The position numbers were made by a program, and so were the translations under genes. Below the pieces are notes generated by a model, which ran no database searches, had not been told where the DNA came from, and saw only the letters and a program-made list of their open reading frames with translations. A stretch of DNA of 23,242 nt, from NCBI GenBank assembly GCA_903875815.1, contig CAIQXR010000027.1:1-23242 (forward strand), given 5' to 3'. Positions within the stretch are counted from its first letter, which is position 1. The number at the start of each line of letters is the position of its first letter. Below, piece after piece: positions 15,534 to 23,242 of the stretch. This stretch comes from an uncultured Actinomycetes bacterium. GTDB taxonomy: Bacteria; Actinomycetota; Actinomycetes; Nanopelagicales; Nanopelagicaceae.

Positions 15534-15539
15534 ACTTTA
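15534..15539 (-). promoter_or_regulatory. Candidate leaderless -10 box for hisE-hisG
   Basis: TAAAGT on the minus strand with a 6-base spacer to the ATG at 15527, in the 28-base rpe-hisE gap. Confidence 0.6.
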
Positions 15540-15555
15540 CCGTGAGTCAACCTGG

Positions 15556-16236
15556 CTAGGCCTTGCTATTAGTGGCAAGGGTGCGCAATTCACGCAAGAT
15601 CGCGCCCGCATCAGTGGCTTTAAAGACTGCACTTCCAGCGACAAATGTGTCCGCGCCGCTGAGTGAGGCCATAGCGATTGTTGCAGGCGAGATGCCACCG
15701 TCCACCTGTAACCAAGGTTTAACTCCAGCTAAAAGATCGATCGCTCCTCGTGCGCTAGCGACCTTAGGCATCATCTCGGCCATAAATGACTGCCCGCCAA
15801 AGCCAGGCTCGACCGTCATGACCAGCAACATGTCGATATCCGAGAGATACCTTTCGATGGCCGAATAAGGGGTTCCGGGTTTGATAGCCAGTCCAACTCG
15901 GGAGCCCGCGGTGCGAATCAGTGAGATGGTCCGATCCACGTTGGTGGAAGCTTCGAAGTGAAAAGTCACACTCGTGCAACCGAGATCAGCATAGGCCGGA
16001 CCTTGAATATCAGGATCGACAACCATTAAATGAGCATCCAGAGGAATAGGCGAATCAGAAATGATCGATCGCGACTCTTCCAGCGAAAACGTCTGGTTAG
16101 GGACGAAAATATTATCCATGATATCCAAGTGGAGAAGATCTGAGTACGGAGCTACTCGACCTATCTCTTCAGCTAATCGGTTGTGGTCAGCATTGAGAAT
16201 GCTGGGACAGAGCCGAATCTCGCGTGATGAAGCCAT
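15556..16236 (-). CDS. rpe: Ribulose-phosphate 3-epimerase
   Basis: Interconverts ribulose 5-phosphate and xylulose 5-phosphate in the pentose phosphate pathway. The 226 residues form a TIM barrel. Metal-binding and catalytic residues are His36 and Asp38 (HLDIMDNIFVPN), His69 (DAHLMV) and Asp179 (VDGGIS). MTVEPGFGGQSF is the phosphate-loop signature. The ATG at 16236 is 9 bases after the rsmB stop. The -10 hexamer TAAAAT begins with that stop codon, so rpe may be transcribed alone although it sits in an apparent operon. It supplies ribose-phosphate precursors, fitting the histidine genes that follow. Confidence 0.97.
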   Translation of the reverse strand: MASSREIRLCPSILNADHNRLAEEIGRVAPYSDLLHLDIMDNIFVPNQTFSLEESRSIISDSPIPLDAHLMVVDPDIQGPAYADLGCTSVTFHFEASTNVDRTISLIRTAGSRVGLAIKPGTPYSAIERYLSDIDMLLVMTVEPGFGGQSFMAEMMPKVASARGAIDLLAGVKPWLQVDGGISPATIAMASLSGADTFVAGSAVFKATDAGAILRELRTLATNSKA

Positions 16237-16242
16237 AGATAA

Positions 16243-16248
16243 ATTTTA
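16243..16248 (-). promoter_or_regulatory. Candidate leaderless -10 box for rpe, containing the rsmB stop codon
   Basis: TAAAAT on the minus strand, 6 bases before the ATG at 16236 and one mismatch from TATAAT. Its first three bases are the TAA stop of rsmB (16246-16248). Confidence 0.6.
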
Positions 16249-17637
16249 CCGCTCACTCTTCTGAAAGACCGCCATGAACATCGAATCTGTGCCATCTCTA
16301 TCAGTCCATAGTTGGAGCGTTCCAGGGATTTTGCCTTCATAACTCTGAGGTGCAATCCCATTGAAAAGTGAGACCAATTGCAGATCCTTGTGGCGATATT
16401 GTGCATCTAAGACCTGTCCCACCGTCTCAGCGATGTGAGGCGAACAGGTGGCATAGGCAAGCAATCCACCAGGGATGAGCATTTCATAGGCACCATCAAT
16501 CAAATCGCGTTGAAGGGGGATCAATTCTTTGAGATCCGTCAGTGATTTCCGCCAACGTGCCTCTGGCCGTCGTCGGAGCGCCCCGAGACCAGTACACGGT
16601 GCATCGACCAAAATACGATCAAAACTCTTATTGAAGAGTTCCGGATATCGACCATCTAAGGTGAGGATTTTCGCGCGCGGTACTACACGGGCAACGAGAT
16701 CGGCTCGATGAGCGGTCGGTTCATTAGCCAGGAACGAATCGTGAGGATGAGAACTTTCCAGAATGTTGTAGAGGAGGGCTGACTTACCACCTGGCCCAGC
16801 GCAGAGGTCGAGCCACGAAAAATTTTGATCTGGCTCTCGGAAGCTTTCCGACAAGTCATAGAAATATTGAGCAAGGAGCTGCGAACCCAGATCCTGAACA
16901 CCCGCTCTTCGTTCAGTGATGGGTGGATATGACAGTGGCGAGTGTTCGCTGAGAACTCCAAAGCGACTGGGCGCAAGCGCAGTGCCACCGAAGCTTTCTA
17001 ACTCTTGGACAGTCGACTTGCCTGGCCATGCTACGAGATGTGGCGCCACCGGAACATTATCGATCGCTAGTAGATCACGGACTCGATCCCAGTCTTTGAG
17101 CTGATCATAAAAAGCAGAAATGATCCACGTCGGATGAGAAAATTCGATGGCCAACCGTTCAAGTTCTGGTTGTGAATCATCCGAGATGAATTTCTCGATC
17201 GCATCTGGGTTTCGCATGATGTTTCGCAAAATAGCGTTCACAAAGGTTGCCTTGGACTCCCCTGCGACAAACCTCGCCAGTTCAACGGTTTCACTAACCG
17301 CAGCGTGATCTGGGACGCGCATTGTCCAAATTTGGTGTAGCCCGATCCGTAAGAGATCAACAACTTTGCTATCGAGTTCGGCGAACGGACGATCGGATTG
17401 ATGGGCGATCGCCCAGTCATAACGCCCTTGCATACGAAGTGTTCCGTAAGAAAGTTCGGTAGCGAATGCCCGATCGCGTTCTTCTAATGCACTTTTCTCC
17501 AAAAGTTGGGGAAGCAAGATATTGGCGTAAGCTCCATTGCGATTTACTTCGGTGATGCATTCGAATGCAAGAACGCGGGCGGGTGATGGCTTGGGTTTGC
17601 GAAAAGGAGCTGGTGCTTTACTCAAAAAGCTCTCCAC
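16246..17637 (-). CDS. rsmB: 16S rRNA (cytosine-967-C5)-methyltransferase
   Basis: Methylates C967 of 16S rRNA using AdoMet. Of 463 residues, the N-terminal NusB-like RNA-binding domain spans about 20-150, followed by the methyltransferase. The AdoMet site is DLCAGPGGK (277-285). The two cysteines of the RNA m5C family are Cys348 (DAPCTGLGALRRRPEARW) and Cys398 (YATCSPH). The start is uncertain: the GTG at 17637 overlaps fmt by 20 bases, while a TTG at 17625 has a better-spaced purine-rich GGTGGAG before it. The residues between are not conserved. It is downstream of fmt in a translation-related run. Confidence 0.95.
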   Translation of the reverse strand: MESFLSKAPAPFRKPKPSPARVLAFECITEVNRNGAYANILLPQLLEKSALEERDRAFATELSYGTLRMQGRYDWAIAHQSDRPFAELDSKVVDLLRIGLHQIWTMRVPDHAAVSETVELARFVAGESKATFVNAILRNIMRNPDAIEKFISDDSQPELERLAIEFSHPTWIISAFYDQLKDWDRVRDLLAIDNVPVAPHLVAWPGKSTVQELESFGGTALAPSRFGVLSEHSPLSYPPITERRAGVQDLGSQLLAQYFYDLSESFREPDQNFSWLDLCAGPGGKSALLYNILESSHPHDSFLANEPTAHRADLVARVVPRAKILTLDGRYPELFNKSFDRILVDAPCTGLGALRRRPEARWRKSLTDLKELIPLQRDLIDGAYEMLIPGGLLAYATCSPHIAETVGQVLDAQYRHKDLQLVSLFNGIAPQSYEGKIPGTLQLWTDRDGTDSMFMAVFQKSER

Positions 17638-18535
17638 CTGCTAATCGAGCACCTCGGACAAAATCAGAACCCGACATTCTCTTCTTGCCTGCCGGTGTTA
17701 CCTCAGAGATCGAGATAACGCTATCGGAGGTGCGTACTAGCAATTGAGAATTCACTTCAGCAATTTCGCCCACTTGAATGAGAGTATTTTCCCCAAAATA
17801 TTCTTGAGCGCCGAAGAGGGAGATTCGTTCACCGCGGAATGTGGACCAAGTCCCAGGTCGCACTTCCAGAGCGCGGAATTTACGCAGAATCATTTCTGTT
17901 GGATCACTCCACACAATACGAGCCATATCCTTGGAAATCTTCGGTGCCAACGAGATCCCGGTTGTTGGTTGCGGAGTTGCTCGAGTCTTGCCGATGACCA
18001 AAAGAAGTTCGACTATTGCACGGGCGCCACGTGCGCCGAGCGATTCTAATAGCGTCTCGGTGGTGTCCGTTGGTTCGATCATTACTTCCTCTTGGACGTA
18101 ATACGGCCCGGTATCCATACCTTTATCCAATTTGAAAATGGTAAAGCCGGTAGTTCTATCGCCATTTAAGAGTGACCACTGAACTGGGGCTGCACCACGC
18201 CATGCGGGCAAAACTGAGAAGTGAAGATTGATCCAACCAAACCGTGGTCCATGAAGAAGTTCGACCGGAATTAATCGACCGTAAGCCACTGTCACAACTA
18301 TTTGTGGTTGGGCATCGAGGAGATGGCGATTAAGTTCTGAAACATCAGCCGGCTTTGCCACCGAGAGTCCTCGTTCTTGCGCCCACAGCGCAAGTTCGTT
18401 TGCCTCAACTTTCTTCCCTCTCCCCTTCTCTTTATCAGGATTAGTAATAATGGAAACAATTGTGTGGCCCGCTTCGATAAGAGCTTCGATTACGGGTGTG
18501 GAAACAAGTGAGGACGATGCGACACAGAGTTGCAC
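17618..18535 (-). CDS. fmt: Methionyl-tRNA formyltransferase
   Basis: Formylates initiator methionyl-tRNA with 10-formyltetrahydrofolate. The 305-residue protein carries catalytic Asn103 and His105 (INLHFSVLPAWRGAAPVQW) and Asp141 (GMDTGP), followed by a C-terminal tRNA-binding domain (about 207-305). The start is GTG at 18535, two bases after the def stop, so it is translationally coupled to def. The two enzymes act at opposite ends of the same cycle: addition and removal of the formyl group. Confidence 0.97.
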   Translation of the reverse strand: MQLCVASSSLVSTPVIEALIEAGHTIVSIITNPDKEKGRGKKVEANELALWAQERGLSVAKPADVSELNRHLLDAQPQIVVTVAYGRLIPVELLHGPRFGWINLHFSVLPAWRGAAPVQWSLLNGDRTTGFTIFKLDKGMDTGPYYVQEEVMIEPTDTTETLLESLGARGARAIVELLLVIGKTRATPQPTTGISLAPKISKDMARIVWSDPTEMILRKFRALEVRPGTWSTFRGERISLFGAQEYFGENTLIQVGEIAEVNSQLLVRTSDSVISISEVTPAGKKRMSGSDFVRGARLAGGELFE

Positions 18536-18537
18536 AG

Positions 18538-19098
18538 TTAATTACCTAATCCAAAAGTCGAATGAGGCGAGAATTTCACTACCGGCGCAGCACCGTTCTC
18601 CGATGATGCGGCAAACCATTCAGAATTGCGAATCTCTTTCATTGCAGATTTCCGATCCTTTTTCTCTAACCGGTCAATGAAAACGATTCCATTGAGATGA
18701 TCGGTCTCGTGCTGAAGAACTCGTGCTAAAAGTTCGGTGCCATCGATGGTCACTGGTTCACCATGCATATTGAAACCTTTGGCAACTGCTCGGAACGCGC
18801 GCGGAGTATCGTAGAGAAGGCCGGGGAAGCTTAGGCAACCTTCTTCACCATCTTGAAGTTCGTCAGAGAGATCGAGCGATGGATTGATGAGATGGCCATC
18901 GAACTCATCAATATCCCAGACAAAAACTCGCAGTCCCACGCCGATTTGTGGAGCAGCCAACCCTGCGCCTGGCGCATCATGCATCGTTTCGGTGAGATCG
19001 GCGACCAGAGTGCGAAGCTCTTTATCAAAAGTAGTTACCGGAGCCGCTGGCGTCGTGAGAACTGGATCGCCAAAGAGGCGAATGGGCTGAACGGACAT
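18538..19098 (-). CDS. def: Peptide deformylase
   Basis: Removes the formyl group from new polypeptides. At 186 residues all three family motifs are present: GAGLAAPQ (44-51), EEGCLS (85-90) with metal ligand Cys88, and QHETDH (129-134) with metal ligands His130 and His134 and catalytic Glu131. A somewhat long C-terminal tail (after about residue 155) is typical of actinobacterial forms. The ATG at 19098 follows the priA stop by 13 bases. A TANNNT hexamer sits 6 bases before it, so def-fmt-rsmB may have its own leaderless promoter. Confidence 0.97.
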   Translation of the reverse strand: MSVQPIRLFGDPVLTTPAAPVTTFDKELRTLVADLTETMHDAPGAGLAAPQIGVGLRVFVWDIDEFDGHLINPSLDLSDELQDGEEGCLSFPGLLYDTPRAFRAVAKGFNMHGEPVTIDGTELLARVLQHETDHLNGIVFIDRLEKKDRKSAMKEIRNSEWFAASSENGAAPVVKFSPHSTFGLGN

Positions 19099-19104
19099 CC
19101 CCCA

Positions 19105-19110
19105 ATTCTA
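19105..19110 (-). promoter_or_regulatory. Candidate leaderless -10 box for def
   Basis: TAGAAT on the minus strand with a 6-base spacer (TGGGGG) to the ATG at 19098, one base after the priA stop. The G-rich spacer could instead serve as a ribosome-binding site, but it touches the ATG and is too close. Confidence 0.55.
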
Positions 19111-19111
19111 C

Positions 19112-20956
19112 TCAGAATGAGAAGGGATCGATTCTCACAGAGATCGAAGTAAGGCCTTTTAGGCTTCGATACCGAAGGAGCGAGAGAAGGAACTCGGAGA
19201 AATCACTGCTTTGCTCAACTCGCGCTCTCAGTATCACTCGAGTATGAAGGGCGTCGAGGGCGATCGGGGTGATCATGCTGAAGATCGCACTTTCCGCAGC
19301 CGCCTGAGTGAACAGGGCAAGATCCTTATTCTCCACCTCGACCAGAGCGAATCGATAGAAAGGAGGTAGTTGTACATCGGCACGGTCCGATAGCGTCTCG
19401 ACGAGAAAACGATCAGGTTGTTCGCTGGCAATTGCGATCGCTACCGGATGGCTCTGTGGGAGTGAGAGAAAGACTTCACCATCCATCTTTGCTAGCGCAA
19501 TCAGGGAGAGCCAATGCGCCAGCATGGACTCTTCCGTCCGCAGCCCGGGCCGATTGATCAGAAACTCACCATCGAGAAGGATGACCGCTTCATAATTTCC
19601 GGCAGGTTCATGACCAATAGTTGCGATGACAAGTGCATCTGTATCATCAATCTCAGTGAGACGATGCGAAGCGTGGGAAAGCAGCACTCGATGCCCCGGG
19701 AAAGCTCGCGAGAGTGACTCAGCCAATGATGCAGGATCCTTCTTTATAGAGACCGTTTCTGGATGAGAACAATGCTGACATTTCCAAGGTAGGTATGTGC
19801 GATCGCACAGGGAACATGTGATCCGGTTTCCAGATTTGGAGATCAATACTCCCCCGCATTCGCAAAGGGCTCGATTGCGACAACGCCGGCAGGCAAGTCC
19901 AACTAACGGCGATGGATTAGCTAAGGAAATAAGAACCGAACCTTTTCGTAAATTGCGACTAATCACCGCGAGGTGAGAGTCCCGGCTTTGCGCAAATGAG
20001 TAGGAGCGAGAATTCGCTTGCTGCGAAAGGGTATGTGAGACAAAACCCAATTGAATCAATCGGGATAGCTCCATACTCCAGCTATCTCCCATGAAAATGA
20101 GGTTATGGTTGGTTCGAAGGAGGGCGACATCGCGAGCATTCCATCCGGGATACCGCTTCTCATAGTGCGAGGGTGAGGGTTCTTCAAAGATGATGATTGT
20201 TGATCCATCTCGAAGTGGCGAGAAGAGGCCAGAGCGGGTGGCTAAAATGACCGTCGGTTCACCGGCTGCGATGGCGAGATAATTCCGGTAGCGCTGGGAT
20301 GGCGTACGCGCACTCGACTGAACGATAAGGTCTGTGCCATATATCGGTTCTAACAGGGCTGTAAATACCTCTAAGTCACTTTCTTCGGGCACGATGAACA
20401 GAACCTGTCCCGACTCCACCCGTTCTGCAACTACTTGAACAATTTTCTGCCACCGATTTTGGTTAAGTGGGAGCGTGAAAGCCTCTTTGATAGTGTGGGC
20501 GACTGCACCGACCGGGATAAATGGCTTGATCTCTGCCAAACCCTTTTCCGCGCTTGCAGATCGTGGCGGGATCGCAGCGGAGATAAAGGACCAGATGGAA
20601 GCTGCATATCGATGTGAAAGGGCCAGGAATAACTGATATTGCTCAGGAAGAAGTAGAGGTCTCGCCGAAAGAACACGATCGATATATTTCAAGGAACTTT
20701 GCTTCACATCCCCCAACTCTTGCCGATCAAGGATGTAGCCCTGAACTTCTCGGCCATTGAATGAGATTGCTACTAAGTGACCGGGTTGCGCCTGGGCATC
20801 TAACTTCTCTGAAACCAGATAATCAAAGGGCTGATCTAAATGAAGTACACCGGTATCGACGAGTACGCGAGCAACTGGGCGCGCAGCGGCAGGAGCATGG
20901 CGTTCATAGGGAGCGCTCTTCTGAACTTTGAGGCGCAGTGGTTTTGGCTCCACCAC
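19112..20956 (-). CDS. priA: PriA-like replication restart protein lacking helicase motifs
   Basis: Related to the primosomal protein that reloads the replisome at stalled forks. The 614 residues keep the N-terminal DNA-binding domain (VLVDTGVLHLDQPFDYLV, 31-48) and the eight-cysteine zinc region (Cys356, 359, 365, 367, 381, 384, 393, 396). The helicase motifs are gone: no GxxGSGKT is present where the family has it (about 150-165), and the DEEH box is replaced by IIIFEEPSPSHYEK (254-267). This loss is known for actinobacterial PriA, so the protein probably binds forks without unwinding DNA. The start is GTG at 20956, with a second GTG right after it, 6 bases after the metK stop. Confidence 0.93.
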   Translation of the reverse strand: MVEPKPLRLKVQKSAPYERHAPAAARPVARVLVDTGVLHLDQPFDYLVSEKLDAQAQPGHLVAISFNGREVQGYILDRQELGDVKQSSLKYIDRVLSARPLLLPEQYQLFLALSHRYAASIWSFISAAIPPRSASAEKGLAEIKPFIPVGAVAHTIKEAFTLPLNQNRWQKIVQVVAERVESGQVLFIVPEESDLEVFTALLEPIYGTDLIVQSSARTPSQRYRNYLAIAAGEPTVILATRSGLFSPLRDGSTIIIFEEPSPSHYEKRYPGWNARDVALLRTNHNLIFMGDSWSMELSRLIQLGFVSHTLSQQANSRSYSFAQSRDSHLAVISRNLRKGSVLISLANPSPLVGLACRRCRNRALCECGGVLISKSGNRITCSLCDRTYLPWKCQHCSHPETVSIKKDPASLAESLSRAFPGHRVLLSHASHRLTEIDDTDALVIATIGHEPAGNYEAVILLDGEFLINRPGLRTEESMLAHWLSLIALAKMDGEVFLSLPQSHPVAIAIASEQPDRFLVETLSDRADVQLPPFYRFALVEVENKDLALFTQAAAESAIFSMITPIALDALHTRVILRARVEQSSDFSEFLLSLLRYRSLKGLTSISVRIDPFSF

Positions 20957-20962
20957 GATAAA

Positions 20963-22165
20963 TTAACCTGCTACTGCGGCCTTTAGAGCTGCAGCGCGAT
21001 CAGTCTTCTCCCAGGTGAAATCAGGAAGTTCGCGACCGAAGTGGCCATAGCTTGCAGTTGCTGAGTAGATCGGACGAAGCAACTGGAGATCACGAATGAT
21101 TGCTGCTGGACGTAGATCAAACACAGCTGGTACTGCATCGATAATCTGCTGAACCGGTACTTTCTCAGTACCAAATGTTTCCACAAATAGACCCACTGGT
21201 TGGGCTTTGCCGATCGCATAAGCAACTTGAACTTCACAGCGGGAGGCAAGGCCGGCAGCAACAACGTTTTTTGCCACCCAACGCATCGCATAAGCTGCAG
21301 AACGATCAACCTTTGAAGGATCTTTTCCGGAGAAAGCTCCGCCACCATGGCGAGCCATGCCGCCGTAGGTATCTACGATAATTTTTCGACCAGTGAGGCC
21401 AGCATCACCCATAGGTCCACCAATGACGAATCGACCTGTTGGGTTAATGAGAAGACGAACGTTCGATGTATCGATACCGAGTTCAGAGATGACTGGGTCG
21501 ATTACGAGGCGCTTGAGATCTGGCGCAAGAGTCTTATCGAGATCAACATGAGGGGCATGTTGTGTTGAGATCACAACGGTATCGAGCGCTACTGCCTTAT
21601 CGCCGGCATATTCAATGGTGACCTGAGTTTTGCCGTCAGGGCGAAGGTAATCGACCGCTCCAGATTTGCGAACTTCGGATAGTTTGAGTGAAAGTTGGTG
21701 CGCTAAATGAATCGGAAGTGGCATCAACTCTGGCGTGTCATCGCAGGCGTATCCAAACATCAAACCCTGATCGCCAGCTCCCTGGAGGTCAAGTGGATCC
21801 GCGGAAGAAGTTACTCGCTTTTCAAAAGCCGAATCGACTCCTTGAGCAATATCTTGAGACTGTTGTCCGATGGATAACGAGACACCGCATGAATTTCCAT
21901 CGAAACCCTTTTCTGATGAGTCATAGCCAATTCGCAGAACGGTATCGCGAACGATGCTCATGACATCGGCATAGCCATTGGTGGTCACTTCACCGGCAAC
22001 GTGTACCTGACCAGTGGTGATTAAAGTTTCGACGGCAACACGACTAGCTGCATCTTGGCTCAACAAAGAATCAAGGATGGCATCGGATATCTGGTCAGCC
22101 ATCTTGTCGGGATGGCCCTCAGTCACAGATTCGGAGGTAAATAGACGCTTCTTGTGTTCGCTCAT
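20963..22165 (-). CDS. metK: S-adenosylmethionine synthetase
   Basis: Makes AdoMet from methionine and ATP. The 400-residue protein has the three-domain MetK layout. Motifs include [20 protein letters not shown] (13-32), the hexapeptide GAGDQG (129-134) and the glycine-rich GGGAFSGKD (274-282). The ATG at 22165 follows the coaBC stop by 4 bases. A TANNNT hexamer overlaps that stop 6 bases before the ATG, so metK may also be transcribed as a leaderless message. Its product feeds RsmB in the same run and is the reactivating cofactor for MetH at the other end of the window. Confidence 0.98.
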   Translation of the reverse strand: MSEHKKRLFTSESVTEGHPDKMADQISDAILDSLLSQDAASRVAVETLITTGQVHVAGEVTTNGYADVMSIVRDTVLRIGYDSSEKGFDGNSCGVSLSIGQQSQDIAQGVDSAFEKRVTSSADPLDLQGAGDQGLMFGYACDDTPELMPLPIHLAHQLSLKLSEVRKSGAVDYLRPDGKTQVTIEYAGDKAVALDTVVISTQHAPHVDLDKTLAPDLKRLVIDPVISELGIDTSNVRLLINPTGRFVIGGPMGDAGLTGRKIIVDTYGGMARHGGGAFSGKDPSKVDRSAAYAMRWVAKNVVAAGLASRCEVQVAYAIGKAQPVGLFVETFGTEKVPVQQIIDAVPAVFDLRPAAIIRDLQLLRPIYSATASYGHFGRELPDFTWEKTDRAAALKAAVAG

Positions 22166-22169
22166 TGGC

Positions 22170-23242
22170 TTAACCTAACTTATTGAGGGCGAGATCGAGA
22201 AGTTGATCTGCCAGCGTGTCTTTGGAAATTGATCCCGTCGAAATATGCGAACCATCTGCGAGAAGAAATTCACCCTGAGTGCTCTCGCTACCGAAAATGG
22301 CGCCATTGCTCACATCATTGAAATAGAGAATATCGACCTTCTTTTTCGCCAACTTTTCCAGTGCCCGATCTCGGCCACCCACTCCTGTTTCGGCCGCAAA
22401 GCCGACAAGAACTTGATCGGATCGACGTTTCTTCCCTAAGTCAGCGAGGATATCCGGGTTCTTTGTCAGTGAAATTTCAGTTAAAGAATCTTTGGCGATT
22501 TTTGAGGAAGAAGGATTCGCTACGCGGGCATCAGCGACAGCCGCAGTCATCACTAAGAGATCACTCTGTGAAAATCGTTGCTCCAAGGCGCCATGCATCT
22601 CGAGAGCACTTTCCACATGCACTGTCTCCACGCCATTAATGTCGGGAAGAGAGACGTTTGCACTAACGATAGTTACTCGTGCGCCACGTGATGCAGCTGC
22701 TTCCGCGATGGCATAACCCTGTTTTCCAGAAGATCGATTTCCGATGTACCTAACCGGATCAATGGCCTCACGTGTTCCACCTGCACTAATCAAAACGTTC
22801 TTGCCGTGTAGATCATTCTTATCGCCCCAAAAAATCTGGCTTTCACGAATAATTCGCTCTGAAGCCGGAAAACGCCCGGGACCTTCATCGCTTCCTGTTA
22901 ATCGACCAGAATCTGGCTCAATCACCAAATGGCCTCGAGAGCGAATTGCGGCGACATTGCTTTGGACTGCGTCATTTCCCCACATCTCGGGATGCATCGC
23001 CGGGACGAGGACCAATGGAGCAGCAGAAGCAAGGACGATGTTAGTAAGAAGATCATCGGCAGCACCGTGAGCGATACGCGCGAGCAGATCGGCGGTGGTG
23101 GGCGCGATGATCAGATGCGCGCTCTTGCGGGCCAGAGAAATGTGGGGAACGCTGTGGACATTGTTCCAAAGATTGTCGGGAACCTCACGACCAGATAAAG
23201 CTTCGCACGTCGCCTTACCAACGAAGTTTAAGCTGTTACGAG
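22170..23242 (-). CDS. coaBC: Bifunctional phosphopantothenoylcysteine decarboxylase / phosphopantothenate-cysteine ligase (N-terminus beyond right edge)
   Basis: Carries out two consecutive steps of coenzyme A synthesis. The frame is open to the window edge, with 356 complete codons visible. The CoaC flavoprotein half begins inside its first conserved block ([16 protein letters not shown]) and includes the catalytic histidine in [14 protein letters not shown], then [18 protein letters not shown] and [23 protein letters not shown] linker leads to the CoaB ligase half, with [20 protein letters not shown], the NTP-binding KLAKKKVD and ILYFNDVS. Only about the first 30 residues should be missing. 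An internal TTG near 23015 is not the start because the conserved CoaC sequence continues upstream of it. metK follows after 4 bases. Confidence 0.97.
   Translation of the reverse strand, partial: RNSLNFVGKATCEALSGREVPDNLWNNVHSVPHISLARKSAHLIIAPTTADLLARIAHGAADDLLTNIVLASAAPLVLVPAMHPEMWGNDAVQSNVAAIRSRGHLVIEPDSGRLTGSDEGPGRFPASERIIRESQIFWGDKNDLHGKNVLISAGGTREAIDPVRYIGNRSSGKQGYAIAEAAASRGARVTIVSANVSLPDINGVETVHVESALEMHGALEQRFSQSDLLVMTAAVADARVANPSSSKIAKDSLTEISLTKNPDILADLGKKRRSDQVLVGFAAETGVGGRDRALEKLAKKKVDILYFNDVSNGAIFGSESTQGEFLLADGSHISTGSISKDTLADQLLDLALNKLG
22172..22177 (-). promoter_or_regulatory. Candidate leaderless -10 box for metK, overlapping the coaBC stop
   Basis: TAGGTT on the minus strand with a 6-base spacer to the ATG at 22165; the final T is the first base of the coaBC stop codon. 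The same hexamer is proposed for the aldo/keto reductase gene. Confidence 0.5.

Noticed and set aside
23013..23015. Internal start for coaBC with a shortened protein
   Set aside because: The frame continues upstream to the window edge with conserved CoaC sequence, including the catalytic histidine block, so the gene is simply cut by the window.
1..23242. CRISPR arrays, insertion sequences, phage genes, toxin-antitoxin pairs or defence systems
   Set aside because: Every stretch is explained by housekeeping or lineage-typical genes; no direct-repeat arrays, transposases, integrases or terminal inverted repeats were found.

Overview
The window looks like a piece of chromosome from an actinobacterium (Actinomycetota). 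The lineage markers are the mycothiol ligase MshC, the actinobacteria-restricted trio of histidine phosphatase, DUF3090 protein and SCO1664-family protein beside it, a PriA without helicase motifs, and the gene order coaBC-metK-priA-def-fmt-rsmB-rpe. Base composition is only moderate (roughly half G+C by eye). Genes are packed almost end to end: the largest gene-free stretch is 92 bases, and many stops and starts touch or overlap. This suggests a streamlined, perhaps free-living aquatic lineage (Nanopelagicales-like), but that placement is inference. No insertion sequence, phage gene, CRISPR array or other foreign DNA was seen.

Left block (1-5947, minus strand): a histidine phosphatase, DUF3090 and SCO1664-family kinase-like gene run into mshC (mycothiol synthesis) and then metH (cobalamin-dependent methionine synthase, cut by the left edge). 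Middle block (5948-13220): an aldo/keto reductase, an M20 peptidase, tRNA-Leu(GAG), thymidine kinase, a zinc alcohol dehydrogenase, two divergent membrane proteins (DUF554 and YczE-like), uracil-DNA glycosylase and an orphan ABC ATPase. Right block (13221-23242): serB on the plus strand meets a long minus-strand run, coaBC (cut by the right edge)-metK-priA-def-fmt-rsmB-rpe-hisE-hisG. That run covers coenzyme A and S-adenosylmethionine synthesis, replication restart, formyl-methionine handling, rRNA methylation, the pentose phosphate pathway and two histidine steps.

The most striking signal is regulatory. At 11 protein starts a TANNNT hexamer lies exactly 6 or 7 bases before the start codon, the geometry expected of leaderless transcripts whose first base is the start codon. 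Several of these -10 boxes lie inside the apparent operons and overlap or abut the stop codon of the gene before. The DUF554/YczE pair is separated by only 18 bases and appears to share one face-to-face -10 element. The best candidate for an undescribed system is the phosphatase/DUF3090/SCO1664 trio, which looks like a kinase-like protein, a phosphatase and a putative zinc-knuckle partner in one transcription unit next to mycothiol ligase.
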